DNA of 64,000 bases from Acestrorhynchus altus (GCA_034509495.1 CM067515.1:18511046-18575045), one strand, 5' to 3'. Counted from the first letter of the stretch, positions 1 to 12,747 are shown. The notes: generated by a model not told the origin, from the sequence alone. Translations and numbers: made by a program.

Positions 1-239
1 AGATGAAGTCCGGGTTTCTTCTTTCGCCAGCACTTCAATGCAGGTATGTGAGAGCAGAGACACTGCTAGCATGTGTGGCTGATCAGAACAACCAAGAGCA
101 TGCCAGAACTCTCCCCAGAACCCAAACACTGTCCAATAAACTTCAAATCACCTTAGATCCAGAACCACCAGCAGAACTATAGGCCTCTCTGTTTGACTAG
201 AACATTCTAATGTCTCTTATTACTGTTTATTTGTTTTTA
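1..239. other. no gene supported at window edge
   Basis: No recognised repeat or complete exon. A strong splice-donor-like sequence (CAG|GTATGTGAG) follows position 43 on the plus strand and the preceding 42 bases are open in one frame, so an exon cut by the window edge is possible but unproven. Confidence 0.3.
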
Positions 240-830
240 ACCACCCCCATAGCATGATGCTACCACCACCATGTTTCACCACAGGGAAGGTATAAGCCAG
301 TTTATGTACAGTGCCTGTGTTCACCAGATATAGTTCTTCACAAAGAGTGCAGTCCTTGTCTCATAAGATCAGAGAATACTTTTCCACATTTTCAGATTTC
401 AAGCTGGCTGTCACATGCCTTTTACACAACAGTGGATTCTGACTTATGCAGTGCTGTAGAGATGGTTCTGCCAGCACTGCACTATTAGAGCTTAATAGTG
501 ACTTTTGGGTTCTTTCATACCTCTATGACCAATGTCATTGAAACCCACTTACCTGCATGCCTAATTTGGCTGGGTGGCCTTCTCTTGGATTGTTCAAGGT
601 TGAACCAAGCTTCTTTAATTTCAAACTTATTTGTTTATTAAATTCAAACACTTATTTGAACACAAAGCAGCATTATGCAACCATTTCTAATCCTGATTGT
701 GGAGATCCACAAATGTTCCATTACTTTGCTTTTTTCCTCATAATACATGAACAAACTGTAGAACCTTATAGATGCAGACATGGGCCTGAACTATGTATCA
801 GTTTAAGTTCAAGCAGATAGGTTTCTACAT
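240..830 (-). mobile_element. degraded Tc1/mariner transposon remnant
   Basis: Read on the minus strand this matches the transposase body of a teleost Tc1 element. Around 245-285 the reverse complement reads like the conserved KHGGG-S-M-WG region (ACATGGTGGTGGTAGCATCA). Upstream parts equivalent to the K-F-A and HTH regions follow at 370-600. All frames are broken by stops and indels and neither terminal repeat is visible, so this is an old inactive copy. Confidence 0.7.
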
Positions 831-2036
831 ACAGAAAAATAATAATTAAGCCAAAAATTCACCTGTGCAAAATTTGGTATTCCACACAAGTGCCACAGCT
901 AATTCATTCACTGTCTTCAAAACTCAAAAGACTCCTCGGTTTCAAGAGTATTTAACGATATTAAGATTTACATTGAATCTTGTTAGACCCCAATCTAACA
1001 CTTGTTTTCAACAGCATCTAAACGTAACGAATCTCTGGATTCTAGTGTCTTCTACTAGCTAAGGATATGTTCTGAGTGAACAGCAAAGCACTTTTGTAAG
1101 TTGCTCTGCATAAGAGTGCTAAATGCCATAAATGTAAATATAAATGTCTGAATACTTGTGGTAGAAGTATCAGTTTTAGATTTCCAACATACTTCATTCA
1201 TTAAATAAATGCAGACTTTTTCACCAAGTGTGACTAAGTGCAGACTACAAGTACAAAATGGCAATTACATCCATTACATCCATTCAAACTTAAACCAACA
1301 GCACAATAAAGCGTGTTCCAAACGAAGGCATCAGAATTCCTTCTGAATCCACTGTAAATAAACACACAACCACCAATGCCAACACAACGTATTAATGTAC
1401 TGGAAGGAAACACTTTAATGGTTCAAGTGGTTCTTTAAGCAAGGCCATAGAAGAATCACTTTCTGTTTGCAATTGTGACTTGTGACTGTAAGGAACCTTT
1501 CAAATAGCAAAAACCTTACCTCTGTGTTTAGTTTAGTTATTTTTAAAAATGCATACGTCCATAAACAATATAAAAAAGAAACAATAATGAAAGTCATTTG
1601 TTTTAAATTAGACTGTGTCGACTAAAGTTTTAGGTTGTTATTGTTAAGGCATCTAAAGGATTGTTAATACTCCAGCACCTGCATTACAAACAAGGGCCTT
1701 ATTCACCAACTGTACTTAAAGAAATTTCTCCTTAAAACCCATTTATTGGAATCGTTTTTTAGGACTTTGCCTTGGAACAGGAAAAATTCATTGTTGAACC
1801 AGGCCATTTTTATTGCTTCTATGACACTCAAAGGACCATTTGAAGCACCTTCATTTTGAAGAGTGTGTATATCCATCGTGGACTCTCAACTTCACATGTT
1901 TTCATCATTTCAATCTAAATCAGTTTAGAAGTGGAGCACAATATGCTAAAAGTGTGAAAGCATGAAACTCGGAAGTTCTAAAGTTCAGTTCAGTTACTGA
2001 ACTAAGCTGATGCAGAACTAAGAGAACACGAACAAA
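831..2036. other. gene-free AT-rich stretch
   Basis: No exon, RNA gene or complete transposon was recognised. The only identifiable piece is a SINE-type 3' tail near 1093-1135 (separate entry). Confidence 0.5.
1093..1135 (+). repeat. SINE/LINE 3' tail fragment
   Basis: Contains TTGTAAGTTGCTCTGCATAA and AAATGCCATAAATGTAAAT, the same tail seen complete at 23318-23514 and 63555-63749. The body of the SINE is missing. Confidence 0.55.
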
Positions 2037-2062
2037 CAAACACACACACACACACACACAGA
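2037..2062. repeat. (CA)n microsatellite
   Basis: Short CA dinucleotide tract preceded by two CAAA units. Confidence 0.9.
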
Positions 2063-2349
2063 CACTGAGAGTGTGTACAATACACAGAGAGAGGGAGGGA
2101 GAGTGCTGAGCTTCACAAACCTCTTAAAGTGGAGTTTCCCAATCCAGATTTCAAAGTCCAAATTAAAAATCAGGCAGATAAAATTCCTCTGCTCCTGTAG
2201 CACTCTATTCGGAGAAACTTCACCCAGCAGTCTAGAACCTCAAGTAGAATTGCAGCTCCTCCAGAATAACCCTCAGCTTGTCTCCAGGGTCTCTGCAGTG
2301 TGTATGTAAAGGCAGCAAGGCAAAGAGGCGGCTACTGTTAGTCTATGTT

Positions 2350-2351
2350 TT

Positions 2352-2393
<42 letters not shown>

Positions 2394-2404
2394 CGAGAGA
2401 GAAG
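2350..2404. repeat. compound (TG)n(GA)n microsatellite
   Basis: A TG run passes directly into an AGAG run with one GC interruption. Confidence 0.9.
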
Positions 2405-2549
2405 GAGAGAAGGGCTCCTGCAGGGTTTAAACCCCTCCCCTCGTGTCGGGTTCTCAGGTGGGCTCTTTCCTGCTTACCATTTTTCTTTTATTCTTTCTGG
2501 GGAGGTGACAGCTGACTCCGCCCACCTATTTACAGACCACACCTTCTCA

Positions 2550-2552
2550 CAT

Positions 2553-2588
<36 letters not shown>

Positions 2589-2627
2589 AATCACCCACCC
2601 ACCCACACACACACACACACACACTAA
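2550..2627. repeat. compound (CT)n ... (AC)n microsatellite
   Basis: CT dinucleotides (2550-2585), a short CCCA-rich spacer, then an AC tract (about 2604-2626). Confidence 0.9.
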
Positions 2628-2696
2628 CATTCCTTCAGGGAAAAGCTCACCTGTGTGGACATGAGAGTGTGACAGGGCAGAGAACACCACTCTCGG

Positions 2697-2698
2697 GG

Positions 2699-2731
<33 letters not shown>
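2697..2731. repeat. (GA)n microsatellite
   Basis: Pure GA run with one C interruption. A short alternating CG stretch (2818-2835) lies just downstream. Confidence 0.85.
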
Positions 2732-2732
<1 letters not shown>

Positions 2733-3031
2733 TTGTTCTGTAAGGGAGTGGCAGATTGATTTTTTTTTTCGCCTGCAGGCTACACAATTCCATCACTGCG
2801 CAAATAACTGTACACACACGCGCGAGCGCGCGCGGTGTGTTAACAGGATAGTCTACCGGTTGGTAAAGGTAGGAGGAGTGTAATAAAGAGTGTACGAGGT
2901 GTGCACAGCTTGAGTCACAACGTGTTCTCTCTGACCAACACTCTTATCCTCAGATGCCCTCAAACTCTGCTCTTCCACACCCGAGAGACTGGACTTCACA
3001 GATTTACCTCTGATCCATTCTGTGTTACACT

Positions 3032-4640
3032 GATCAACTGTACTGTACTAATCTCCACCCTACTCTCATCAATTCTACTGTACTAATCTACTGTACTCTC
3101 ATCAATTCTACTGTACTAATCTACTCTACTCTCATCAATTCTACTGTACTAATCTACTGTACTCTCATCAATTCTATCTGTACTAATCTACTGTACTCTC
3201 ATCAACTGTACTGTACTAATCTCCACCCTACTCTCATCAATTCTACTGTACTAATCTACTGTACTCTCATCAATTCTATCTGTACTAATCTACTTTAATC
3301 AACTCTACTGTATTATCATCAATTCTACTGTACTAATCTACTGTACTCTCATCAACTCTACAGTACTAATCTACTGTACTCTCATCAATTCTACTGTACT
3401 CTCATCAATTCTACTGTACTAATCTACTGTACTCTCATCAACTCTACAGTACTAATCTACTTTAATCAACTACTGTACTCTCATCAACTCTACTGTGCTA
3501 ATCTCTACTCTCTTCAACTCTACTGTACTAATCTACTGTACTCTCCTCAACTCTACTGTACTAATCTGTACTCTCATCAACTCTACTGTACTCTCATCAA
3601 CTCTGCTGTACTAATCTACTTTAATCAACTCTTGTACTCTCATCAACTCTACTGTACTAATCTCCACTCTACTCTCATCAACTCTACTGTACTAATCTAC
3701 TCTACTCATCAACTCTATTGTACTCATCTCCACTCTACTCTCATCAACTCTACTGTACTCTCAACAACTCTACTGTACTAATCTCCACTTTACTCTCATG
3801 AACTACTGTATTAATCTCTACTGTACTCTCATCAACTCTACTGTATTAATCTCCACTTTACTCTCATGAACTACTGTACTAATCTCTACTGTACTCTCAT
3901 CAACTCTATTGTACTAATCTCTACTGTACTCTCATCAACTCTACTATACTAATATCTACTGTACTCTCATCAACTCTACTGTACTAATCTCTACTGTACT
4001 CTCATCAACTACTGCACTAATCTCTACTCTCATCAACTCTACTGTACTAATCTCTACTTTACTCTCATCAACTCTACTGTACTAATCTACTGTACTCTCA
4101 TCAACTACTGTACTAATCTCTACTCTCATCAACTCTACTGTACTTATCTCCACTCTCGTCAACTTTACTGTACTATACTCTAATCAACTCTACTGTACTC
4201 ATTTCTACTCTGATCAACTCTCATGAACTCTGCTGTACTTTGATGAACTCTAAACCAACTACCATACTCAATTCTGCTGTAGTCTCATCAACTTTACTGT
4301 ACTCTACCCAGACCAACACCACTGTACTAATCTCTACTGTACTCTGATCAACTCTACTGTACTAATCTACTATACTTTAATCAACTTTACTGTACTCTAC
4401 CCAGAACAACTCTATCATAACTATTTCTACTGTACTCAACTCTGCTGTACAAACATCTGCTGTACTCTATTCAGACCAACTCTTCCAAACTCAGTTCTAC
4501 TGTACTCTGATCAGCTGCGCTGTACTCCACTCAGACCAACTCTATCATACTCAGTTCAATTATACTCTGATCAACTCTACTGTTCTCTAATAAACTTTAT
4601 TAGACTTTGATCCACTATACTGTACTCAATTCTACTGTAA
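3032..4640. repeat. 1.6-kb degenerate minisatellite, period about 35 bp
   Basis: Tandem variants of a unit of roughly 35 bp built from CTGTACTCTCATCAACTCTA followed by CTGTACTAATCTCTA, with many copies missing one sub-block. Copies are most regular between 3200 and 4150 and decay toward 4640. The unit itself looks like a duplication of CTACTGTACT-type sub-repeats. No transposon ends flank it. Confidence 0.9.
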
Positions 4641-5165
4641 TCTTATCAAATTTACTAGACTGCAGCTCAATAATTCAGCCCAGTCCAATTCAGCTAAAAT
4701 CAGTGATCAACTCAATTTATTTAATCTCAGCTCAGCTCAACACAGCTCAAATCAATCTTAATACACAGTATCTCAAATCAATTCAAGTTCATTGCTCTTC
4801 AGATCAGCTAATCTTAATCCAATTTAAATTAGCTCATCTGAACTCCTTTATGGTCTCACATTTGAGAGTTAAAAAGAAATTCTTTGTGCAGCTCTCTGTT
4901 TCTGATGTTGTTTTCAGTGTTAAAGCGTGACTGAACTCATGAGCTCCAATAAAGTCAGTGCTTTGAAGTATCTCAACAGATCAGGATTCAGATGTTAAAG
5001 ATTAATTTGTGTGCAACAAGAACACTCTTTAATTTAAGACTCCCTGCAGTGTGTTCAAGAGTGAGAGTGAGAGAGAGAGGGTGAAATCATGCATTCCTAT
5101 GTGGCAGCAACAAAGTCAAAGGCCTGCCAGTGATTCTTCTGTAGAGGTGACCCGACAGAGAGAGA

Positions 5166-5167
<2 letters not shown>

Positions 5168-5247
<80 letters not shown>
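5168..5247. repeat. compound (TG)n(AG)n microsatellite
   Basis: About 20 TG units run directly into about 20 AG units. Confidence 0.95.
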
Positions 5248-5249
5248 AG

Positions 5250-6825
5250 GATGTACAAATCTTCATGCCAACACAGACAAACAGGCAGATACTGTTCAAG
5301 TGTGTGCGTTTGATTTCATTGTTGGTAGGGACACCAACCATAAACTATACATGTAACACACATTTACACTACTGAGCACACACACTCACAGTGAGCCAGC
5401 CTTCACTGTGGCACCCTAGGAGCCCCTAACATCCATATGCAAACCTATGCAACATACTGTCATGGCATTGCAAAAACCTTTTGACATAATTTGAATCTAA
5501 ATTAAATGCATGCACATTACTGAGGTAACAAGACTGAACTTGCGGTCCAAAAGACAACATTTATGAACACAGCATCCAAAACACAAATGTCCAAACACAG
5601 CATTCAAAACAAGTCAATACACAACATTCAGAGCAAAATGAAATACAAACCTGAAAAGGTTTACTTGTTTATATTGTAACTACAACATTTCAATGAACAA
5701 TTGGAGGACCATGCATCTAAAAAAATGAACACTGTGAAAAGTTTGTGTTCATAATTTTATACAAAAAGTGTCAGATTTTATATTCATTACATGTAAAGTG
5801 ACATATTTCATACCTTTTTCAAACAAAGCTTGAAATATATCACTTTAAATGTAAAGAATATAACGTATATGACCTTTTGACTTATTCAATTATGATAGCA
5901 CTCCTGAACCATCGCACTTGTCTTCCTACCTCATGAACAGCACCAACTGCCACATCCCACATCGATTCTTACCCCAGTTAATGTCAGTGGATTCAGGACT
6001 CCCTATCCTCATATGACTGTTAACTAGCTGTGGTGTGGTCAAACTGCTGTTACAATTGCTTCTGCTAAGCAAACCAGTAGGGGACAAATGGGACAAATCT
6101 ATACAGGCCTATTTTGGAGAATCACTAACAGTGAATCAATGTTACCAGCCTAGTGAGCTATAGGAATAGAGCAACATCTTCAACTCTTTTCATGCCTTTC
6201 AACATTTGCAGGTCTCTCCAATGTCCAAATATCACAAATGTTTACAAGTTTCTTCAATCTTGTCTGATGTCTGATCTTTTTGCACAGCTTTCATTTGGCC
6301 AATCTTTTCCTTTTTGGTTGTTTCTCCATTTTTCCTTGCATATACAATGCATGTCATTTCAAACATAGCATGTGCCAGATAAATAGATTCCCCTGCCCCT
6401 CCGTTTTCTACTGTCCTGTGCCCAAACACAAACATCTTGTCCACCCTAACCAAAGCCTGACTGCATATGCAGTAAAAATAAGCTGTATCATCACACCTCC
6501 AAACCTTCAACATTAAAGTCTCATGCTTCTTCCCTGAACACTATCATTACTGAGACTATGGAGGTATTGTTAAAGTTGTTTATGAGGGCGATGACAATGA
6601 TGTTTTGAATAATAATGACACATCTATCTCAGCACTTAGTGGTCAGTAAGTCAGAGGCAAGACAGACAGTGAGTCCACTATCCATCAAACGTCTGGGGAC
6701 ATCTAGAGTTTTTAATGTTAAGAAATTCCAAAGTGGTTCCTATGCTGTTCTGAGCAGTTGTGTTTCTACTGAACTAAAGTTATTCTCCCTACATAGTGCA
6801 ATATTAATGAGGGAGTAGGGAATGA
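5250..6825. other. gene-free stretch
   Basis: No supported exon or known repeat. Open frames here are short and lack splice or codon-usage support. Confidence 0.45.
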
Positions 6826-6827
6826 TG

Positions 6828-7256
6828 GGCAGCATGGTGGCGCTGCAGGTAGTGTGTGTGTGTCACACAGCTCCAGGGGCTTGAAGGTGTGGGTTTGACC
6901 CCTGCACAGGTCACTGTGAGGAGTTTGGTACATTCTCCCTGTGTCCGTGTGGGTTTCCTCTGGGTACTCCGGTTTCCTCCTGCTTCCCAAACATGCACAT
7001 GGTTACAGCAGTTGCTTTACACATCCTATAATGTTTGTAAATTGGAAATCTGTAAATATTCTCTGGTAGATAACATTAGATATGAAACCGTGCTAACTTG
7101 TCTCCTAGGTGTGAGTATGACTGTCTGTGCCCTGCACTAGACTGGCATCCTTTCTAGGGGGTATTCCTGCACTGTGCCTGATGATTCCAGATGGGCTCTG
7201 TATTAAAAATGACCCTATTCAGGAAGAAGTGGATAAGCCTAGATATGGCAGTGAAA
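6828..7256 (+). repeat. dispersed teleost repeat with foreign middle segment
   Basis: The left part (6828-6995) carries the familiar sequence block ending in GGGTTTCCTCTGGGTACTCC. The right part (7105-7256) matches the GACTGGCATCC ... GATTCCAGATGGGCTCTG end of the same repeat. The middle is replaced by a segment that has an inverted partner at 7366-7453. The family is known to me as widespread in fish. I do not assign it to a named class. Confidence 0.6.
7003..7090 (+). repeat. left copy of an 85-bp inverted repeat pair
   Basis: Reverse-complement match to 7366-7453. Shared words include ACACATCCTATA and TAACATTAGATATGAAA. The loop between copies is about 275 bp. Confidence 0.7.
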
Positions 7257-7365
7257 AGCACGTGCATTCAGCTACTCACTTAAAGAGTAACTGCACCCTA
7301 CTAGTTAACCCCATTTAGAAGTAGGGTTTAGAAGTACTCCAAAGAAGGAAGCTTTGGCTGGACGG

Positions 7366-7453
7366 CTGTGCTTTCATATCTAATGTTAGCTACAAGAGAG
7401 TATAGATGGATTTCCCATTTACCCACACTATAGGATGTGTGAAGCCACTGCTG
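7366..7453 (-). repeat. right copy of the 85-bp inverted repeat pair
   Basis: Inverse partner of 7003-7090. The pair may be the arms of a fold-back element or MITE. Confidence 0.7.
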
Positions 7454-7776
7454 TAATCAACACAGATTTTGTACTGATTCTATATTCTTGTTTCAATTTG
7501 TATTTCATTGCAAATTAAATGAATGTAAATGAAATGTAAGCTATCAGTAACTGTCTGCTAGAATTAAATTATCTTTTGAAACCTCGGTAGGCTTGGTGCA
7601 GTTGTGGTGTTGGTTGGGGAGGTGGGTGTGCTGTGCGGAACAGGGGTAGTAACAATGGTTGACTGATTTACATAATATGACATCATTGTACTGCAGAGTG
7701 AGGATAGCTATCATCGATCTTGACTAACAGTAAAACATCAGTAGCACGCCATCAGATACAATGGATATGAACATCA

Positions 7777-7964
7777 TCTACCGGCCTACTCCAACATACT
7801 AAGTTACTGCAGCATTGGTACGCCACCGGCAGTGCTCATCCAGAATCACTAGTGTGGTGTTACCAAGCTAGCTACTGGTCTATTCCAACATATTAACTTA
7901 CTGCAGCATTGGTGCGCCACCTGCAGTCTTCGTCCAGAATTGCTAGTGTGACATAAGCATGCTG
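7777..7964. repeat. two-copy tandem repeat, period 94 bp
   Basis: Two diverged copies, 7777-7870 and 7871-7964, share TTACTGCAGCATTGGT, CGCCACC and TCCAGAAT-CTAGTGTG in the same order. Confidence 0.75.
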
Positions 7965-8510
7965 ACTTCAAGCCGCCCAGTATGAGTTCACGTCATGTCA
8001 CGTGAATTAACCATCTTTAATTTGCTTGTGTTAAAGGGATATAAAGCCTTTCAGTATTCATCCGATACCCTGATATCACTAATTCTCTTGAAACTGAATG
8101 CAATTACATATACTCAGCAATGCTCCAAAATGCAGGATAGAGTGTTCTTGAACCTGTGGGAGGTTCAGGATATCTCACAGCTATTTCAGGTGACTGGAAG
8201 AAGAACTTGCAAATAAAATAATTTGATTTAAAATATTGCAATAGCTTTTACATAGCACTGGTCCTGCCAAGCCCTTCACCTTAGAACTCTACCTGTGGAC
8301 CAGGTGTTGTCTCTGAGTCGGCACATGCTACTCATACTGATGGCAAGGTTTGTGCGCACACACATAGCAAAACCATGGCAACCTGGAATCACACAAGCTG
8401 TCTTTTCCTGAGAGGAACGTTCAGAACCCCTGAGCACACAATGAATTCTGCATGAGTAAGAGCCGGGGTGTGTCCTGTGCTGGGTGTGAGTCAGAGAGAG
8501 TGTCTTTCAC

Positions 8511-8556
8511 ACACATATACACACAAACACACACACATATACACAAACAAACAATG
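8511..8556. repeat. imperfect (CA)n microsatellite
   Basis: CA units with TATA and AAA interruptions. Confidence 0.8.
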
Positions 8557-8751
8557 GGAAATATAAAGTACATATCTCTCAGGGGGCATAACCTTTGGAA
8601 ATCTACCATAACTACTGTTTTCCTTCATACAGTCACTCCAAAGACTCACTTTCACGCTCAAACTGCAGTGTCTAAGCCTCAGCTGCTCCACACTGATCTC
8701 CTGTACTACATAAATTTCTCTATAGTCCCAGTGAGTCGGTCATATTTCTAT

Positions 8752-9255
8752 AACTAATTCAGTATCCAAAATGAATTATTCATTTTTCAGTAGACATTAT
8801 TATTTTTCCTGTTACCAATATAAATCACTATGTATATTCATTTATTCATCTACTATGCACTCCCAGTATCCACTAAAAAATATCCAATATCTATTCAATG
8901 TTTGCTCTGAATTTTGTTGTATCCACTATGAATTATTTAGTATCTACTATATATTGCTCATTGTCCATTTTACATTTTCCAGTATCTACTAAGAATCTTC
9001 CAGGGTTCACTATGAATTTACTGTGAATGATTCAGTGACCATAAAGAATTTTACAATAACTAATATTAATCATTTAGTATGTACTACGCATTTTCCAGCA
9101 TCCAGTATGAATTTTCCAAAGTTTATTCAGTATCCACTATTAACTATTCAGTATGTACTACAAAATCCCAAGTATCCAGTTTGCATTTTTATATATATAT
9201 ATAAAGAATATTTTATACTACTGTGCTTTGTCTAATATCTACTCAATGTGTATGA
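8752..9255. repeat. degenerate minisatellite, period about 21-22 bp
   Basis: Repeated variants of TTCAGTATCCACTATGAATT across about 500 bp, with frequent point changes. This periodicity produces the runs of ORF-like sequence here. Confidence 0.75.
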
Positions 9256-9940
9256 ACTGTTCAGTTACTACTAAAGTGGTGTTTTCCCTCATAGATCACA
9301 CTTGATAAATTAACTGATTAAAGCCTTGATAAAGTCTGTGATGTGCTGGACCAGGTGTTACAGCAGAGAAACACAGCAATATTATTGGAAACTGCAGGTC
9401 TAAACACGAACCTGTACAGAGGCAAGCAGAAGCAGGAGTTGATTTATATAATGAATAATTATAGTTATAGACTAAACTGCAGTTCTAATAGCAATGTACT
9501 ATAGAAAACCAATTTCAGTGTAGATGAAGGATAAATCTGTATCTGAGGAAGCTGCTCAAGTTCTCACGAACCAGACTAAAGGCACTCCTATAAAGACTCT
9601 GCCCCCTTGACCTCTCAGGTCTATACTGTTTAACAATGGCACACAAGAGACTTTCTCATATTTCTCTTCAGCTCAGTCCTCAGTATTTAGGAGGCACATG
9701 TATATCCTCAAAACATTACAGAAACATTACTATAAATTGAAACATGATCTTTACACCCTGTACTATCCAAATGTATCTGGACATCTCCAGTGCAGGAGTT
9801 TGTCTCTCTTTGCAACAATGTACAGAAGAAACAACAGCCTCTACTCTTGTAGAAAGACTTTACACTAGATGTTTATTTAACTGCATTAATCCGTGAACAT
9901 CACTGAGTTCAGGTACTGATGTTGGATGATTAGTTCAGTC
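9256..9940. other. gene-free stretch
   Basis: No supported gene. A short Tc1-like terminal motif (TGTATCTGGACATCTCCAGT, about 9771-9790) is the only hint of a repeat. Confidence 0.4.
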
Positions 9941-9946
9941 ATAGCG

Positions 9947-10985
9947 TTTCACTTTTTCCACATATTTTTTCCACTAATTTTTTTATTCCAAAATTGATTA
10001 AATTCATTTTTCCCCTCAAGATTCTACACACAAGACCTGAAAAGTGAAAAAAATTAAACACAGAAAATATAACATGTACATAAGTATTAGCAGCCTTTGC
10101 CATGACACTCAAAATTGAGCTCAGATGCATCTTCAGATTGATTGGACACCTGTGGTAAATTCAGTTGAAAGAGAATTCAGTTGATTGAACATGATTTAGA
10201 AAGGCCCACATCTGTTTATATAAGGTACCATAATAGACAGTGCATATCAGAGTACAAACCAAGCCATGAAGTCTAAGGAATTGTCTGTAGACTTCTGAGA
10301 CAGGATTGTTTTGAGACACAGATCTGGGGATGGGTACAGAAAAAATTCTGCTGCATTGAAGGTCCCAATGAACACAGGGAAATTGAAGAAGTTTGGAATC
10401 ACCAGGACTCGTCCTAGGGCTGGCTGTCCGGCCTAACTGAGTGATCACTGGACCTCGGATTGGGATGAAAGTTTATCTTCCACCAGGACAACAACTCAAA
10501 GTGCACAGTCAAGATAAAAAAGGAGTGGCTTCAGGACAACTTTGTGAATGTATTTGAGTGGCCCTGCCAGAACCCAGACTTGAACCCAATTTAGTATCTC
10601 TGGAGATGTCTAAAAATGGTTGTGCACCAATGGTCCCCATCGAATCTGATGGAGCTTGAGAGGTTCTGTAAAGAAGAATGGGAAAAGCTTCCAAAAACAG
10701 GTTTCCCAAGCTTGTAGCATCATACTCAAAAACACTTGAGGCTGTAATTGCTGCCAAAGGTGCTTCAACAAATTATTGAGCAAAGGCTGTGAATACTTAT
10801 GTGCATGTTATATTTTTGTGTTTTATTTTTAATAAATTTGCAAAAGCAATCTTTATCGCTTTGTCACTGTGGGGTATTTTGTATGTGAGGGGGGAAAATT
10901 AATTGAATCCATTCTGCTTTAAGGCTGTAACATAAAAAAAATGTGGAAAAAGTGAAGCTCTGTGAATACTTTGTGGACGCAGTGT
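9947..10985 (+). mobile_element. Tc1 transposon, internally deleted and decayed
   Basis: The ends are recognisable: left TTTCACTTTTTCCACAT and right ATGTGGAAAAAGTGAAGCTC form the terminal inverted repeat, with the outermost left bases lost. Plus-strand translation gives pieces of a Tc1 transposase, with the DNNSK-type second catalytic region near 10485 and EWPCQNPDLNPI near 10555. About half the coding region is missing around 10447, where the CPA-LSD region jumps directly to GPRIGMK. Many stops are present. Inactive. Confidence 0.85.
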
Positions 10986-12125
10986 CTAACCTCAACAAGA
11001 TCAACATTGGGCGTAATGGTCATGTGTATTTACTCTAGAAGGTGTGTCCACATACATCTGGACATGTATAGTTTATATACCTCAAATAAATTGCAACCAA
11101 CATTAAGCACAAACCACAGTTTTACTCTTTAATTTAATTCTTACAAAGTTTTTATGTATTATATATAATATTTTTATATTTTATTTAAATATGTCTTTTT
11201 GTGTGATGCCACAGAAGAACTAAGGCTGGGCCAAATTGTCAAAATCAACATATCCTCATATTTTAGCATTTGATTGATCAAATGATTATAAATTATATAT
11301 ATTCATTTCATTAAAAGTGATATATTTTAAGCTTGTCACGATTTTTTCATTCTGATTTGTAATTTAGTCAAACCTGAATTTAATTATTGTAATAAAGTGA
11401 GATTCTGGATTTCTCATTTCTGAGCCATCACGATCATCAATTAATAAAGGAAATGAAGTATGAAACTTTACATGTAAAGAATATTAAAAGTGAAATCAAG
11501 TGAACTTTTTCTATTTTTTCCTCAAATTTTCTGAGATGCACTATTATAGGTGTGAACAACATTTCAAAGAACCCACACATAAGACTCTAGGAGCACTATA
11601 TTGGTACACAAACTTTAAAAGGTCCTACACACAAGTTCAGACTTGGCTCTTTAGGGAACTAAAAGCAGCTATTTTAAAGGGTCACACATAGAACTCTTTG
11701 TGGCCCCTGTGACTACATCAGCACACACAGAACTGCAAGAAATTTAAAAATCAAAAATAAAACCCAAATTCAAACATAACCTTACTTCTACAACAATGAA
11801 GTGTCCAAACAGTCGAGGTCAGTGTCGCTGTACCTCCAGATATTATTCTGATCACCACAGCTTCATTTATAGACCAACGTTCCTCTGATCTGTCCGAACA
11901 CAGGCAGCTTTCCCTCCCAGACTGAGCCTCAGTGCACAAGAATGAGTAAGACCCCCCCTCTCCCCCAGACCCTCTTTCAGAGCTCTGAACAGTTCACACA
12001 TTAACATCACAAAAGTCCTGTCTCTCCTCCAAATAACTCAGCCTGACATTGGGCAGCACTGACCTCACTACAACTGTCCAGCTTGCATTCAATCTCCAAA
12101 CCCCACCACATCTGTTAATCCAATA
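10986..12125. other. gene-free stretch
   Basis: AT-rich DNA with no supported gene. A TCCACATACATCTGGACATG motif near 11047 resembles the end of a Tc1-like MITE. Confidence 0.4.
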
Positions 12126-12127
12126 AA

Positions 12128-12300
12128 TACACTTATGGACAAAAGTACTGGCACAACTGCTCATTCATGTTTTCTTCTGAAATCAAGGGAATACAATTGC
12201 TTTTGTTGGAGTAACTGTTTCTACTATCCAGGGAAGGCTTTCTACTAGATTCTGACTAGATTGTGGAGCATTGCATTTAGCCACAAGAACATTAGTGAAG
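12128..12300 (+). mobile_element. Tc1-like MITE fragment
   Basis: Contains ACTTATGGACAAAAGTACTGG and TGCTTTTGTTGGAGTAACTG, the same order as in the copy at 62570-62780. The distal half is missing or diverged. Confidence 0.6.
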
Positions 12301-12666
12301 CCAGGTTGTTTGATGGCAATTCCACTTCATCCCTCATCCCCAACTCCCCAGCTCATCCCAGTACCCCTCTTCCTATACATCTGGGTGCTTTTTCTTTCTC
12401 TTTTACCCCTTGTTTTTAATTTCGTGTTTAAACATGTTTTATGTGCATTTCACAATGATTCACCTTGTTTCACTCATCCATGTTGAGTAAGAAGTAGCTC
12501 TGTACCACTCAGTTCTATCAGACTGACCTGCTCTTTAGTGCAGCACTAATTCAGACAGTGGACACAATGGACCTTCTCGCCAGTCAGAGAGCTTCTGAAC
12601 AGCTGAAAAACAGCTCAGGAGAAGGCAGATGGTCAGAGGTGAGGGGCTACTGTAAATTCTACCTTC

Positions 12667-12668
<2 letters not shown>

Positions 12669-12732
<64 letters not shown>

Positions 12733-12747
12733 TACACACACACACAT
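12669..12747. repeat. (CA)n microsatellite
   Basis: About 28 CA units followed by CG/TA-interrupted units. Confidence 0.95.

Noticed and set aside
3032..4640. CRISPR-like array
   Set aside because: Spaced repeats are not separated by unique spacers. The whole array is one degenerate tandem unit in a eukaryotic genome.
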